Source: Thermoflexales bacterium (lineage in GTDB: Bacteria; Chloroflexota; Anaerolineae; J036; Brachytrichaceae). From it: a DNA stretch of 39,441 nt. Shown one piece after another: positions 16,013 through 24,178 of this stretch. The translations under genes and the position numbers were made by a program. The notes under the pieces were generated by a model. That model saw nothing but the letters and a program-made list of their open reading frames with translations, was not told where the DNA came from and ran no database searches. How positions within the stretch are numbered: the stretch's first letter is position 1; every line of letters starts with the position of its first letter. The stretch is from contig JANWZM010000030.1 of the NCBI GenBank assembly GCA_025054635.1, positions 1-39,441 on the forward strand, read 5' to 3'.

Positions 16013-17242
16013 CTACTCTGGCAACAAGCCGCGCAGCCAGCGTGAGAGGTCAAACCGGCTAAGCAAACGGCGACGTTGCGCAGGTCGCGCAGTTGAGCCC
16101 TGCAAACTCCAGTGCAACAGCCCGACCGCAGTGGAGGCGCTTGGCGAGAGCAGCCCATCCGCCATCCCGAATAAGCGCTTGGGGCGCGCGGTGCGCACAG
16201 GACGCCCCGTGACCCGTCGGGCGCACTCGCGCAGCCCAGAGAGCAGCGCTCCCCCGCCCGTCAACACCAAGCCCGCTGTCAGCAGTCCTGGGTGGTCGCT
16301 GCGTCTGATCTCCTGCTCGACGAGGTCGAATAGCTCCTCAGCGCGTGCCTGCAAGATCTCGGCTGCTTCGCGCCGCAACAGGCGGACGCGTGGTTCGTCG
16401 CCGAACCCGGCGATCTCGCAAATTTGGTCTTGCGACACGTCTGCTGGATTAGCGTGACCGTAGTCGAGCTTGAACTGCTCGGCAGCCTCGAAGGGCAGGC
16501 GCAGCACCTGTGCTAGGTCGTTGGTGAAGTGCGCGCCGCCAACCTCGATCGCCTTGGTGTACCAGGCGGCGCCCTCGGTGAAGATCGTCATGCTGGTTAC
16601 TCCACCGCCGATGTCAACCAGTACGACCCCCATGTCCTTCTCGGTCTGCGTCAACACGGCTTCTGCCGCGCCAAGGGGAGCGAGCACAAACTCAGACACG
16701 TCAACGCCCGCGCTGTGCGCGCACTTGAGCAAGTTCTGCTCTGCGGTCACCGCGCAAGTCACGACATGTGCCTGTACTTCGAGCCGAAAGCCCAACATGC
16801 CGAGCGGGTTGCGCACACCCTCTTGCTCGTCCACACGAAAGTGGCGCGGGATGACATGCAAGATGCGGCGGTTATTCGGCACAGGGATCGCCTGAGCAGC
16901 GTCCACGCAGCGGGCAACGTCCTCCTCAGTGACCCCTTGGTCACCACGGCTGATTGCGGCGGCGCCAGTTGTGTTCTGCGAGGCGATGTGCGCGCCGTTG
17001 ATCGACATCACCACTTGCGTCGGCTTGACCCCCGAGGAAGCTTGAGCGCCTGCGAGCGATTCGCGGATCGCGCTGGTTGCATCTGCAACGCTGATCACCT
17101 GCCCTCGGCGGATGCCCCGCGAGGGAGCGCTTCCGACGCCGATGATAGTGAACCCCACATCGTTCGCCGCGGCTTCGCCGACCAGCGTCAGGATCTTGGT
17201 GCTGCCAACATCAACAACCGTGACAACTCTATGTTCTGCCAT
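16013..17242 (-). CDS. ftsA: Cell division protein FtsA
   Basis: An actin-like ATPase that tethers FtsZ to the inner membrane. The 409-residue protein has the phosphate-1 loop VVDVGSTKI near residue 9, the 1C (SHS2) subdomain at about 85-165, phosphate-2 VLVDIGGGVTSM near 210, and LVLTGGGALLSGL near 325. The C-terminal RFDLSRWLRGLLPE is an amphipathic helix fit for membrane binding. It is the last gene of the dcw operon, 26 bp after ftsQ. No ftsZ follows. Confidence 0.95.
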   Translation of the reverse strand: MAEHRVVTVVDVGSTKILTLVGEAAANDVGFTIIGVGSAPSRGIRRGQVISVADATSAIRESLAGAQASSGVKPTQVVMSINGAHIASQNTTGAAAISRGDQGVTEEDVARCVDAAQAIPVPNNRRILHVIPRHFRVDEQEGVRNPLGMLGFRLEVQAHVVTCAVTAEQNLLKCAHSAGVDVSEFVLAPLGAAEAVLTQTEKDMGVVLVDIGGGVTSMTIFTEGAAWYTKAIEVGGAHFTNDLAQVLRLPFEAAEQFKLDYGHANPADVSQDQICEIAGFGDEPRVRLLRREAAEILQARAEELFDLVEQEIRRSDHPGLLTAGLVLTGGGALLSGLRECARRVTGRPVRTARPKRLFGMADGLLSPSASTAVGLLHWSLQGSTARPAQRRRLLSRFDLSRWLRGLLPE

Positions 17243-17268
17243 GTTTGCTGCCCAAGCTCAACCTTGCT

Positions 17269-18066
17269 TCAACGCACGAAGTAGGGTGCTTCGACGAATC
17301 GAACGTCAATGACAGTCGGTGATTCGCCTCGGTCGCGCAGTCGTTGGCGTATCTGGGCTGCTAGTGCCAACTTGTCGCGCATCGCGCCGTCGTACTCTGC
17401 CTTGCCTAGCCGCACCCGCCACCCTTCGCCCGTCACCCAGACCAGCCCGTAACGGCTGGAGTAGGCATAAAACCCGTCCTCTGGAGGCAGGTCAGCCAGC
17501 TCGTTCAAGGCGCGCACCAGTGCACGACCGAGTTGGCTACCAGGCTCAGGCAAAGCCTCGGCTTCGGCGTTGAGGCGGAGTTTGACCTCCGGCATCTCCG
17601 CGCCGACCGCATGGATGTTGCCTTCGCGGTCGCTCCACACCTTGCCGCGCGCTCCTTCGATGAGTGCAAGCGGCTCTGAGAGGTAGACCTTGATCCGGCA
17701 CCATACGCGCCACTCCCATGTGCACTGCACCTCGGCGTAGGTCACCCCCCGCAGCGACCGCACTGCCTCCGCAGCGCGCTGTGGGTCTACCTGCAGGAAG
17801 TGCTTGCCGTACAGCCCACTGGCGGCAATGACTGCCTCTGTAGGCAGGCTGCTGCTGCCGACGACAGCGATCTCCTTGACGCGCCAACTCTCACCCCAGA
17901 ACCACTGCCAGACCAGCCACACAAGCCCAGCGAGGGCTAAGACCAGCACAGCCCGTCGAACTGCGCTGCGACGCGAGCGCGCGCGCATCCGTGTGCGCGC
18001 TGCTACGGCTGCATCAAAGCGCGTGCGGGTGCGCACTTGGCGCACGGAGTGTCTCTGACGCCTCAC
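17269..18066 (-). CDS. ftsQ: Cell division protein FtsQ/DivIB
   Basis: A bitopic divisome protein linking FtsL/FtsB-type partners to the wall synthase. The 265-residue chain has a very basic N-terminus (about 12 Arg in 40), one membrane helix (about 38-55), a POTRA domain beginning with VKEIAVVGSSSLPTEAVIAASGLYG, and the FtsQ beta domain with EPLALIEG and VWSDREGNIHA. Its start overlaps the ddl stop as ATGA. Confidence 0.92.
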   Translation of the reverse strand: MRRQRHSVRQVRTRTRFDAAVAARTRMRARSRRSAVRRAVLVLALAGLVWLVWQWFWGESWRVKEIAVVGSSSLPTEAVIAASGLYGKHFLQVDPQRAAEAVRSLRGVTYAEVQCTWEWRVWCRIKVYLSEPLALIEGARGKVWSDREGNIHAVGAEMPEVKLRLNAEAEALPEPGSQLGRALVRALNELADLPPEDGFYAYSSRYGLVWVTGEGWRVRLGKAEYDGAMRDKLALAAQIRQRLRDRGESPTVIDVRFVEAPYFVR

Positions 18067-19040
18067 CGTCGCGTCCTTGCCTCCTCCAACGCAAGCTCGA
18101 TCAGACGGTCAAGCAGCTCGCTGTAGCTCATCCCCCCAGCGATCCAAAGCTTTGGGTACATGCTGATCGCGGTGAAGCCGGGGATGGTGTTGATCTCGCT
18201 GACGAACACAGCCTCAGTCTGCGCGTCCATCAGGAAGTCAACCCGTGCCATGCCGCGCGCCTCAACAGCTTGTGCTACTTGGATCGCTAACCTGCGAATG
18301 TGCTCGGCAAGGGCTGCTGGCAAGGGCGCGGGGATCAACAGCCGCGATGCCTTCTCTCCGCTATCGAGGTACTTGGCTGCGTAGTCGTAAAACTCGCGCC
18401 CGGGCACGATCTCGCCGACGATAGAAGCAGTAAGCTCGTCGTTGCCTAACACGCTGACTTCCAGCTCGCGCGTGTTGGGCACTGCTCGCTCAACCAGCGC
18501 CTTGCGATCCCAGCGCAGCGCCTCCTCGATGGCTGCGGCGAGGCTGGACGGGTCTTTCACTTTCGTGACCCCGACGCTGCTGCCCATATTCGCTGGCTTG
18601 ACAAAACACGGCAAGCCGATCTGCTGCGCCACGCGCTCCAGCACAGCCGTCGGATCGCGCGCCCACTCCGCGGCGCGGACGAGCGTGCTCACGGGCACAG
18701 GCAAGCCGTGCGCGCGCATCACATCCTTGAAGATAGCTTTGTCCATGCCGACAGCTGAACCGACCACCCCTGCGCCGACGAAGGGCACGTCCAGCAGCGT
18801 CAACAAGCCCTGCACGGTGCCATCCTCGCCCATCGGCCCATGCAGCACAGGAAAGACCACATCGAAATCGCGCAGCGCCTCAAAAGGAATCGGCCAGCGA
18901 CCCTCGCGGGTGATGTAGATCGGCGTTGGCTCATACCGCGCTGGGTCAAGTGCCTCCAGAATGGACTGCGCTGACATGATGCTGACCTCATGCTCAGCCG
19001 AACGCCCGCCATACAGCACTGCAATCCGCATTTTGTTCAT
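18063..19040 (-). CDS. ddl: D-alanine--D-alanine ligase
   Basis: An ATP-grasp enzyme making D-Ala-D-Ala for the peptidoglycan pentapeptide. The 325-residue protein shows the N-terminal VLYGGRSAEHEVSIMSA, LHGPMGEDGTVQGLLTLLDVPFVG, the ATP-grasp core CFVKPANMGSSVGVTKV, ARVDFLMD and SEINTIPGFTAISMYPKLW. No C-terminal MurC fusion. It lies 15 bp after murB and overlaps ftsQ by 4 bp. Confidence 0.96.
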   Translation of the reverse strand: MNKMRIAVLYGGRSAEHEVSIMSAQSILEALDPARYEPTPIYITREGRWPIPFEALRDFDVVFPVLHGPMGEDGTVQGLLTLLDVPFVGAGVVGSAVGMDKAIFKDVMRAHGLPVPVSTLVRAAEWARDPTAVLERVAQQIGLPCFVKPANMGSSVGVTKVKDPSSLAAAIEEALRWDRKALVERAVPNTRELEVSVLGNDELTASIVGEIVPGREFYDYAAKYLDSGEKASRLLIPAPLPAALAEHIRRLAIQVAQAVEARGMARVDFLMDAQTEAVFVSEINTIPGFTAISMYPKLWIAGGMSYSELLDRLIELALEEARTRR

Positions 19041-19055
19041 AGGTGAAGCTGCCTC

Positions 19056-19994
19056 TCACGCGCCGTCTCTGAGTCGTTCTCGTTCTGCAGGCCAATCGCC
19101 AATCAGCTCAACTTCCAGCTCCAGGTCAATCCCGAAGCGGTCAAGCACTGCTTGATGCGCCAGGTCAATCAGCGCCTTCACGTCGCTGGCTCGCGCGTCG
19201 CCGGTGACGTTGACAAAGAAGTTGGCATGTTTGTCCGAGATCATCGCGCCGCCGATCCGGCGCCCTTTTAAGCCACACGCCTCGATTAAGCGCCCAGCGT
19301 AATCCCCGGGCGGGTTTTTAAACATGCTGCCGATGGTTGCGCCGGGGGGCTGAGTTGCCTTGCGACGGGCGATGAACTCGTTGGCGCGCCGCTCGATGTT
19401 GGCGCGATACTCCAGCTTCAAGTCGAATGAAGCGCTGAGCACAACTGCTCGGTCGGTCGGGGCATAACGCTTCAAGGCACTGGTGCGGTAGCCGAGCTGA
19501 AGCTGTCGCGGCGTCCAGTATTCGATGACGCCATCGCGGCGCAGCACGCGCACCAAGTACAAATTGCTGGCAACGTCTGCGCCGTAAGCGCCTGCGTTGC
19601 CCACAACAGCACCACCGACTGTGCCTGGCACATTGATCGCCCACTCCATCCCTGCCAGCCCGCGCTCGATGCAATCGCGCGCCAGCGCTGTCAGCAGGAC
19701 GCCCGAATCTGCCTCTACGCGCGCGGTGGTGTGCCGCACGTCGAAAGTCACCTCGCGGCTGCGGTTGAGGACGACCAAGCCGCGCACGCCTCGGTCGCTG
19801 ACCAAGATGTTTGCGCCGCCGCCAATGACGATGCAGGGCAGCCCAAGCTCATCCGCACGCTGCACGATGGCGACCAGCTCTTCGCGGCTGCGCGCCTCGA
19901 TCAGCAAGTCTGCCGGCCCGCCGATGCGGGCGGTCGTGTGCTTCGACAGCGGCTCGTTTCGCTTGGCGCGTGCTTGTAGCTCTGCCCAGTTCAT
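19056..19994 (-). CDS. murB: UDP-N-acetylenolpyruvoylglucosamine reductase
   Basis: An FAD enzyme reducing UDP-GlcNAc-enolpyruvate to UDP-MurNAc. The 312-residue protein has the FAD motifs HTTARIGGPADLLIEA and VIGGGANILVSDRGVRGLVV, the GTVGGAVVGNAGAYG loop, and GSMFKNPPGDYAGRLIEACGLKG with the catalytic Ser, then KHANFFVN. The layout is the short type II MurB typical of monoderm-like and many non-proteobacterial groups. It starts 3 bp after murC. Confidence 0.96.
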   Translation of the reverse strand: MNWAELQARAKRNEPLSKHTTARIGGPADLLIEARSREELVAIVQRADELGLPCIVIGGGANILVSDRGVRGLVVLNRSREVTFDVRHTTARVEADSGVLLTALARDCIERGLAGMEWAINVPGTVGGAVVGNAGAYGADVASNLYLVRVLRRDGVIEYWTPRQLQLGYRTSALKRYAPTDRAVVLSASFDLKLEYRANIERRANEFIARRKATQPPGATIGSMFKNPPGDYAGRLIEACGLKGRRIGGAMISDKHANFFVNVTGDARASDVKALIDLAHQAVLDRFGIDLELEVELIGDWPAERERLRDGA

Positions 19995-19997
19995 CGT

Positions 19998-21395
19998 CTA
20001 TCGGCTCAACATCTCGAGCAGCCGCTCGCCGACCTGGTTGCCGTCGCCAGCGCTCAAGGTGATCACCACGTCACCTGGGCGCACCTGCGAGATGAGAAAG
20101 CCAAGCGCATCGCCGAACGAAGCGGCTGCGCGCACCGCTTTGTGGCGGATGCGGCGGGCGAGCGCAATGCTGTTCAGCGCGTCTGCAGCAAAGCCAAAGT
20201 CCTCCGCGCGCTCGCGGGCGGCATAAACTGGCAGCACGATCACGCGGTCAGCGTCACTGAAAGACGCAGTGAACTGGTCGAGCAGCGCCAGGGTGCGGCT
20301 GTAGGTGTGCGGCTGCCAGACTGCCCACACATTTGCCAGCGGGTAGCGCATCCGCGCTGCGCGCAACGTCGCCTTGATCTCAGTGGGGTGATGGGCGTAG
20401 TCGTCAATCACCCGCACGCCGTTCGCCTCCCCGCGCAGCTCGAAGCGCCGCGCCGCGCCGCGATAGCTGCCCAGCGCGCGCACAGCCTCGTCAATTGGAA
20501 CGCCGCAAGCAGTAGCGACGACCAGCGCTGCTAGGGCATTCAGCGCGTTGTGCTCGCCCGGGACGCGCAACGAGCAGTGACCGGTCACCTCGCCATTTGC
20601 GGTTGCGCCGGTGAAGTCGAAGTCAACCCCTCCAAGCGTATTCGCACGGATGTCCATCGCGCGCCACATGCCGCGCTGCACCCCGTAGTCCACTACGAGC
20701 GCTGACGGCTCTGCCAGCCTGAGCGCGCGAGCGCACCCCTCGTCGTCAGCACAGATGACGATCAGCCCCTCTTGCGGCACGCTGCGCAGAAACAGCGCAA
20801 ACGCTGAGACCACGCTTGACTCGTCAGCATACGTGTCGGGGTGGTCGAACTCGATGTTAGTGACGACTGCGATCCTCGGCTGGTAGCGCAGAAAGGTGCG
20901 GTCGTATTCGTCTGCTTCAAGCACGAAGACCTCACCCTGCCCAGCGCGCGCGTTCGTGCCTAGCCCAATCGGTTTGGCGCCGATGATGAACGACGGGTCT
21001 GCCCCTGCTTCCTGGAGGATTGTAGCGATCATCGCGGTCGTTGTGCTCTTGCCGTGCGTGCCTGCCACAGCGACGCTGAACTTGTCCTGCAGCAGCAAGG
21101 CGAGCAGGTCGCCTCGATGCAAGATGCGCAACCCACGTTGACGCGCCTCGACAAGCTCTGGCTCGTCGGGTGAAATCGCCGAGGAGGGTGCGACCAGCGT
21201 CGCTCCGTCGAGATGGCTGGGGTGGTGTCCAACGAACACTGGGATGCCCTCAGCGCGCAGCTCTGCTAGCGTCGGCGAGTCCATGCGGTCGTCGCCTGTG
21301 ACGTAAACACCACGCGCGCGCAGGACGCGGGCGATTGCGCTCATGCCCGCACCGCCGATGCCAATGATGTGAACGCGCTCGTCTTGCAACCTCAT
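19998..21395 (-). CDS. murC: UDP-N-acetylmuramate--L-alanine ligase
   Basis: Adds L-Ala to UDP-MurNAc. The 465-residue form starts at the ATG 21395, just before VHIIGIGGAGMSAIARVL; the ATG overlaps the stop of the CvpA-like gene as ATGA. A longer in-frame start at 21503 would lie inside that gene and add 36 unnatural residues. Visible motifs are the ATP loop AGTHGKSTTTAM, EADEYDRTFL, the NIEFDHPDTY block, and DDYAHHPTEI, all typical of Mur ligases of the MurC type. Confidence 0.96.
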   Translation of the reverse strand: MRLQDERVHIIGIGGAGMSAIARVLRARGVYVTGDDRMDSPTLAELRAEGIPVFVGHHPSHLDGATLVAPSSAISPDEPELVEARQRGLRILHRGDLLALLLQDKFSVAVAGTHGKSTTTAMIATILQEAGADPSFIIGAKPIGLGTNARAGQGEVFVLEADEYDRTFLRYQPRIAVVTNIEFDHPDTYADESSVVSAFALFLRSVPQEGLIVICADDEGCARALRLAEPSALVVDYGVQRGMWRAMDIRANTLGGVDFDFTGATANGEVTGHCSLRVPGEHNALNALAALVVATACGVPIDEAVRALGSYRGAARRFELRGEANGVRVIDDYAHHPTEIKATLRAARMRYPLANVWAVWQPHTYSRTLALLDQFTASFSDADRVIVLPVYAARERAEDFGFAADALNSIALARRIRHKAVRAAASFGDALGFLISQVRPGDVVITLSAGDGNQVGERLLEMLSR

Positions 21396-21925
21396 ACCAG
21401 CACCGTGATGACGAACAGGAACACCACGACGACGACGATGATCAGCGTTGTGCCGCTGAAGATGACCGGTGAGGCGCTCTGGATGAAGAAGAACTTCTCC
21501 CATCCTCCCTCAGGCGGTCTGAACAAGTTAGTGTTCTGCGCGAGCAACCCGGTGTCGAGCGCCCAATACGCTAGTGCGCTGAGCAGCAAGTAGCCGTTAA
21601 AGCCGCCAACAATGAACGCCAGCAGCCCGCTCTCAAACCGACCGCCGCCCCTGTCGCCATTTGCAGATCGACTCAGAATCGCTGGACCAAGGTAGCCCAT
21701 GAATGCGATGAAGGCGAAGGGCAAGATGCGCCACACAAAGCGCGTGGCTGCGTCTTGTTGCTCTAGCAGCGGCTGGAGGATGCGGTTAAACTCAGGTAAA
21801 GTGTAGATGAACAAGCCAAACATCATCGAGAACAAAGCGATCACCTCGCGTGCCCAGCCGCGAACTGTGCCAAAGAAACCAAACATGACAATAAAGAAGA
21901 TAAAGAACACAGTGGCGTCAATCAC
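21392..21925 (-). CDS. CvpA-like membrane protein inside the dcw operon
   Basis: A 177-residue protein with about four membrane helices (roughly 4-22, 27-45, 65-85, 100-120) and a fifth hydrophobic stretch at the C-terminus (FSGTTLIIVVVVVFLFVITV). The N-terminus, with its hydrophobic helix then RGWAREVIALFSMMFGLF, resembles the CvpA (colicin V production) family, whose members are linked to envelope robustness. A loop of about 40 residues, GLLAQNTNLFRPPEGGWEKF, separates the last two helices. Both ends overlap their neighbours as ATGA (murG before, murC after), so it is a coupled member of the cell wall operon. No homologue sits here in the classical dcw order. A specific role in lipid II export or septation would be speculation. 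Confidence 0.65.
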   Translation of the reverse strand: MIDATVFFIFFIVMFGFFGTVRGWAREVIALFSMMFGLFIYTLPEFNRILQPLLEQQDAATRFVWRILPFAFIAFMGYLGPAILSRSANGDRGGGRFESGLLAFIVGGFNGYLLLSALAYWALDTGLLAQNTNLFRPPEGGWEKFFFIQSASPVIFSGTTLIIVVVVVFLFVITVLV

Positions 21926-23028
21926 GCTCGCGCGACCTCCTCGAGCAATGCTGCGATTCGCTCCGCACCGTCGTGAACAGCAAGCTGGGCGCTTGCTTCA
22001 CGCATTGCGTCGAGGCGCGCCGGCGATCCCAGCAGCTCGTTAACCACCCGAGCGAGCGCACCTGCTGCTGACAGGGCGTGATCCTCGAGCAGCACCGCAG
22101 CGCCGCGCGACGCCAAGTAGCGCGCGTTGACGCGCTGGTAACGCCAAGCGTGGGGATAGGGGATCAAGACTGCGGGCAAGCCGAAGAAGGTTAGCTCGCC
22201 GAGCACACTTGCCCCTGCGCGACACACGACTAGATCGGCTGCCGCCATTGCCAGCGGCATCTCATCGTGCAAGAAGGGAAAGACTTGGTAGCGTGCGCGC
22301 ACAGCCTCGGGCAATGCCTCGCGGCGCGCGCGCACCTCCTCCCAGTCCGCTGCCCCTGTAATGTGCACCACTGTGGCGTGCCGAGTCAAGTTGGGCAGGT
22401 CGCGCAGCACCGCTTGGTTGATGCTGCGCGCGCCTTTACTGCCACCGTAAACCAACACCATCAAAGACGCCTCAGACAGACCGAAGCGCGCGCGTCCAGC
22501 CGCGCGCGTCGCCGACTTGAATGATGCGCGCAGCGGATAGCCCGTCGTGACAACGTTGCAATGGCGCAGATGGAATGTCGAGGCGTCAACGGTCGCCGCA
22601 ACTCGCGTCGCCAGGCGCGCCATCAGCCGCAGCGCCATCCCTGGTTCAACGTCAGGGAGATAGACCACACTCGGGACGCGCCTGAGCCAACCCGCTAAGC
22701 TGACCGGAACACCGACGAATCCGCCGGTGAGCAAGATCACATGCGGGCGGAAGTCGCTGATTGTGTGCAACGCCTGGGCTGTGCCCTGAGCAACGCGCAT
22801 CAAGCTGTGCGCAGCGCGCAACAAGCTAACCCCGTGCATCGCACCTGACCGAACAGAGCGGAAGGGAAGCCCAGCTCGCTGAGCAAGCTCACGCTCCATA
22901 CCGCTTTCTTCGCCAACGAACAATGCTTGTGAATCTTGCCGACGCTTGCTCAGTGCCTCCCAGACGGTCAAGGCGGGCAAAACGTGACCGGCGGTGCCGC
23001 CGGCGGAAAGGAGCACCCGCATAGACAT
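21922..23028 (-). CDS. murG: UDP-GlcNAc--lipid I GlcNAc transferase MurG
   Basis: Makes lipid II from lipid I at the inner face of the membrane. The 368-residue form begins MSMRVLLSAGGTAGHVLPAL, with the glycine-rich N-terminal loop; the middle has LVYGGSKGARSINQAV and the donor site VCRAGASVLGELTFFGLPAVLIPYP. The ATG at 23028 is fixed by a perfect AAGGAGG five bases upstream; an in-frame ATG at 23130 would add 34 residues before the conserved start and is rejected. The first 140 bp are overlapped by ftsW in another frame. The stop overlaps the CvpA-like start as ATGA. Confidence 0.95.
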   Translation of the reverse strand: MSMRVLLSAGGTAGHVLPALTVWEALSKRRQDSQALFVGEESGMERELAQRAGLPFRSVRSGAMHGVSLLRAAHSLMRVAQGTAQALHTISDFRPHVILLTGGFVGVPVSLAGWLRRVPSVVYLPDVEPGMALRLMARLATRVAATVDASTFHLRHCNVVTTGYPLRASFKSATRAAGRARFGLSEASLMVLVYGGSKGARSINQAVLRDLPNLTRHATVVHITGAADWEEVRARREALPEAVRARYQVFPFLHDEMPLAMAAADLVVCRAGASVLGELTFFGLPAVLIPYPHAWRYQRVNARYLASRGAAVLLEDHALSAAGALARVVNELLGSPARLDAMREASAQLAVHDGAERIAALLEEVARA

Positions 23029-24178
23029 GCTTGCCTCCTTGGTCACCGATGGATGAACTTGGCTCGATAAGCACCCTACTGCCGCGGCTGACGCTGACCA
23101 CAAGCCCCGCGCTTGCCAGCAGCGCAACAAGCGACGAGCCCCCCTGACTGAGGAAGGGCATTGGCATCCCTGTAAACGGGATTAGCGCTAGCACCGCGAG
23201 CACATTGAGCAGCATTTGACCGATCACCCAAGCGACGATGCCGACCGCAACGAACGCACCGAAAGCAGTGTCGGCGTGATGCGCGATCACTATCCCGCGC
23301 CAGGCGAAGATGACAAACAACACCAGGGTCGCGACTAAGCCGACTAGCCCCATCTCTTCACCGAGCACCGCGACGACGCTGTCGTGGTGCGGTGTCGGCA
23401 AAAAGCCAAACTTCTGCCTTCCTGCGCCTAGCCCGTTGCCGAACAGCCCGCCCTCGCCCAGGCTGATCAGCGATTGGCGAATGTGGTAGTCCGGCTCGCC
23501 TGCGGTGCTCCACAGCGAGATAAAGCCTTGAATGCGCTTCACTGCATGGGGGAAGAGTTGGGTTAAACCCGCAAACGCCAGCAGCGCAACGAGGAATACC
23601 AGCACCATCTGCTGAATGCTGGCGCCTGCTAAGAAGAACATCACCAGCGCGATCAGCACCAAAACAGCCGCTGTGCTGAAATCCGGCTGTATGACGACGA
23701 GAAAGGCGACGCTGCCTGCGATGATCCCAAACGGGATCAAACCATCCATAAAGCTGCGCACCTGTTCGCGGCGCGAGGACAGCCAAGCGGCTGCGTAGAT
23801 GATCAGCCCGACCTTGGCGACCTCGCTCGGTTGCACGGAATTGTTCAGCAGCGTGCGCCGCGCGCCGAAGTGCTCCTCACCAAACAGAAGCACAGCAACC
23901 AACAACGCAAGACAGACCAGCATGATCCGCACCGCGTAGCGCCGCGCTATCCCATAGTCCGCGTTTGCTGTTGCTACAAATGCAGCGAGACCAAGCGCAG
24001 CAAACGCGGCTTGGCGCAGGAAGGTCGTTACGCCCTCTTCCCAGAAGAACGTGGTGCTGTAAGACATCAGCAGCCCAAGCGCGGTGAGCGCCAGGGTCGC
24101 CGCGACAAACCCCCAGTCAGGAGGGCGTCGCTCACGTCGCTGTCTCAAGGAGCGAATAGGGAGGGCACGGGTTACCAT
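22889..24178 (-). CDS. ftsW: Lipid II polymerase/division protein FtsW
   Basis: A SEDS-family glycosyltransferase that works with the class B PBP (FtsI) at the septum. The 429-residue protein has about ten membrane helices, the family motifs NNSVQPSEVAKVGLIIY and FIAPE-like region replaced by IQPDFSTAAVL, then SLISLGEGGLFGNGLGAGRQKFGFLPTPHHDSVVAVLGEE and MPFLSQGGSSLVALLASAGLV. The ATG at 24178 overlaps the murD stop by 7 bp and has GGTGA before it; another ATG at 24193 is possible. The C-terminus continues about 50 residues past the last helix with a very basic tail (FRRRHRRSRFARLDR, RWRRKRYGA), and its last 140 bp overlap murG in a different frame. Confidence 0.93.
   Translation of the reverse strand: MVTRALPIRSLRQRRERRPPDWGFVAATLALTALGLLMSYSTTFFWEEGVTTFLRQAAFAALGLAAFVATANADYGIARRYAVRIMLVCLALLVAVLLFGEEHFGARRTLLNNSVQPSEVAKVGLIIYAAAWLSSRREQVRSFMDGLIPFGIIAGSVAFLVVIQPDFSTAAVLVLIALVMFFLAGASIQQMVLVFLVALLAFAGLTQLFPHAVKRIQGFISLWSTAGEPDYHIRQSLISLGEGGLFGNGLGAGRQKFGFLPTPHHDSVVAVLGEEMGLVGLVATLVLFVIFAWRGIVIAHHADTAFGAFVAVGIVAWVIGQMLLNVLAVLALIPFTGMPMPFLSQGGSSLVALLASAGLVVSVSRGSRVLIEPSSSIGDQGGKHVYAGAPFRRRHRRSRFARLDRLGGTEQASARFTSIVRWRRKRYGA
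23034..23040 (-). promoter_or_regulatory. Ribosome binding site of murG
   Basis: AAGGAGG on the minus strand, 5 nt before the ATG at 23028. It lies inside the ftsW coding region and decides the murG start. Confidence 0.85.

Noticed and set aside
21396-21503. Longer MurC starting at 21503
   Set aside because: The extra residues overlap the CvpA-like gene and do not resemble MurC; ATGA coupling at 21395 is typical of this operon.
23029-23130. Longer MurG starting at 23130
   Set aside because: A perfect AAGGAGG precedes the ATG at 23028, which begins exactly at the conserved MurG N-terminus.
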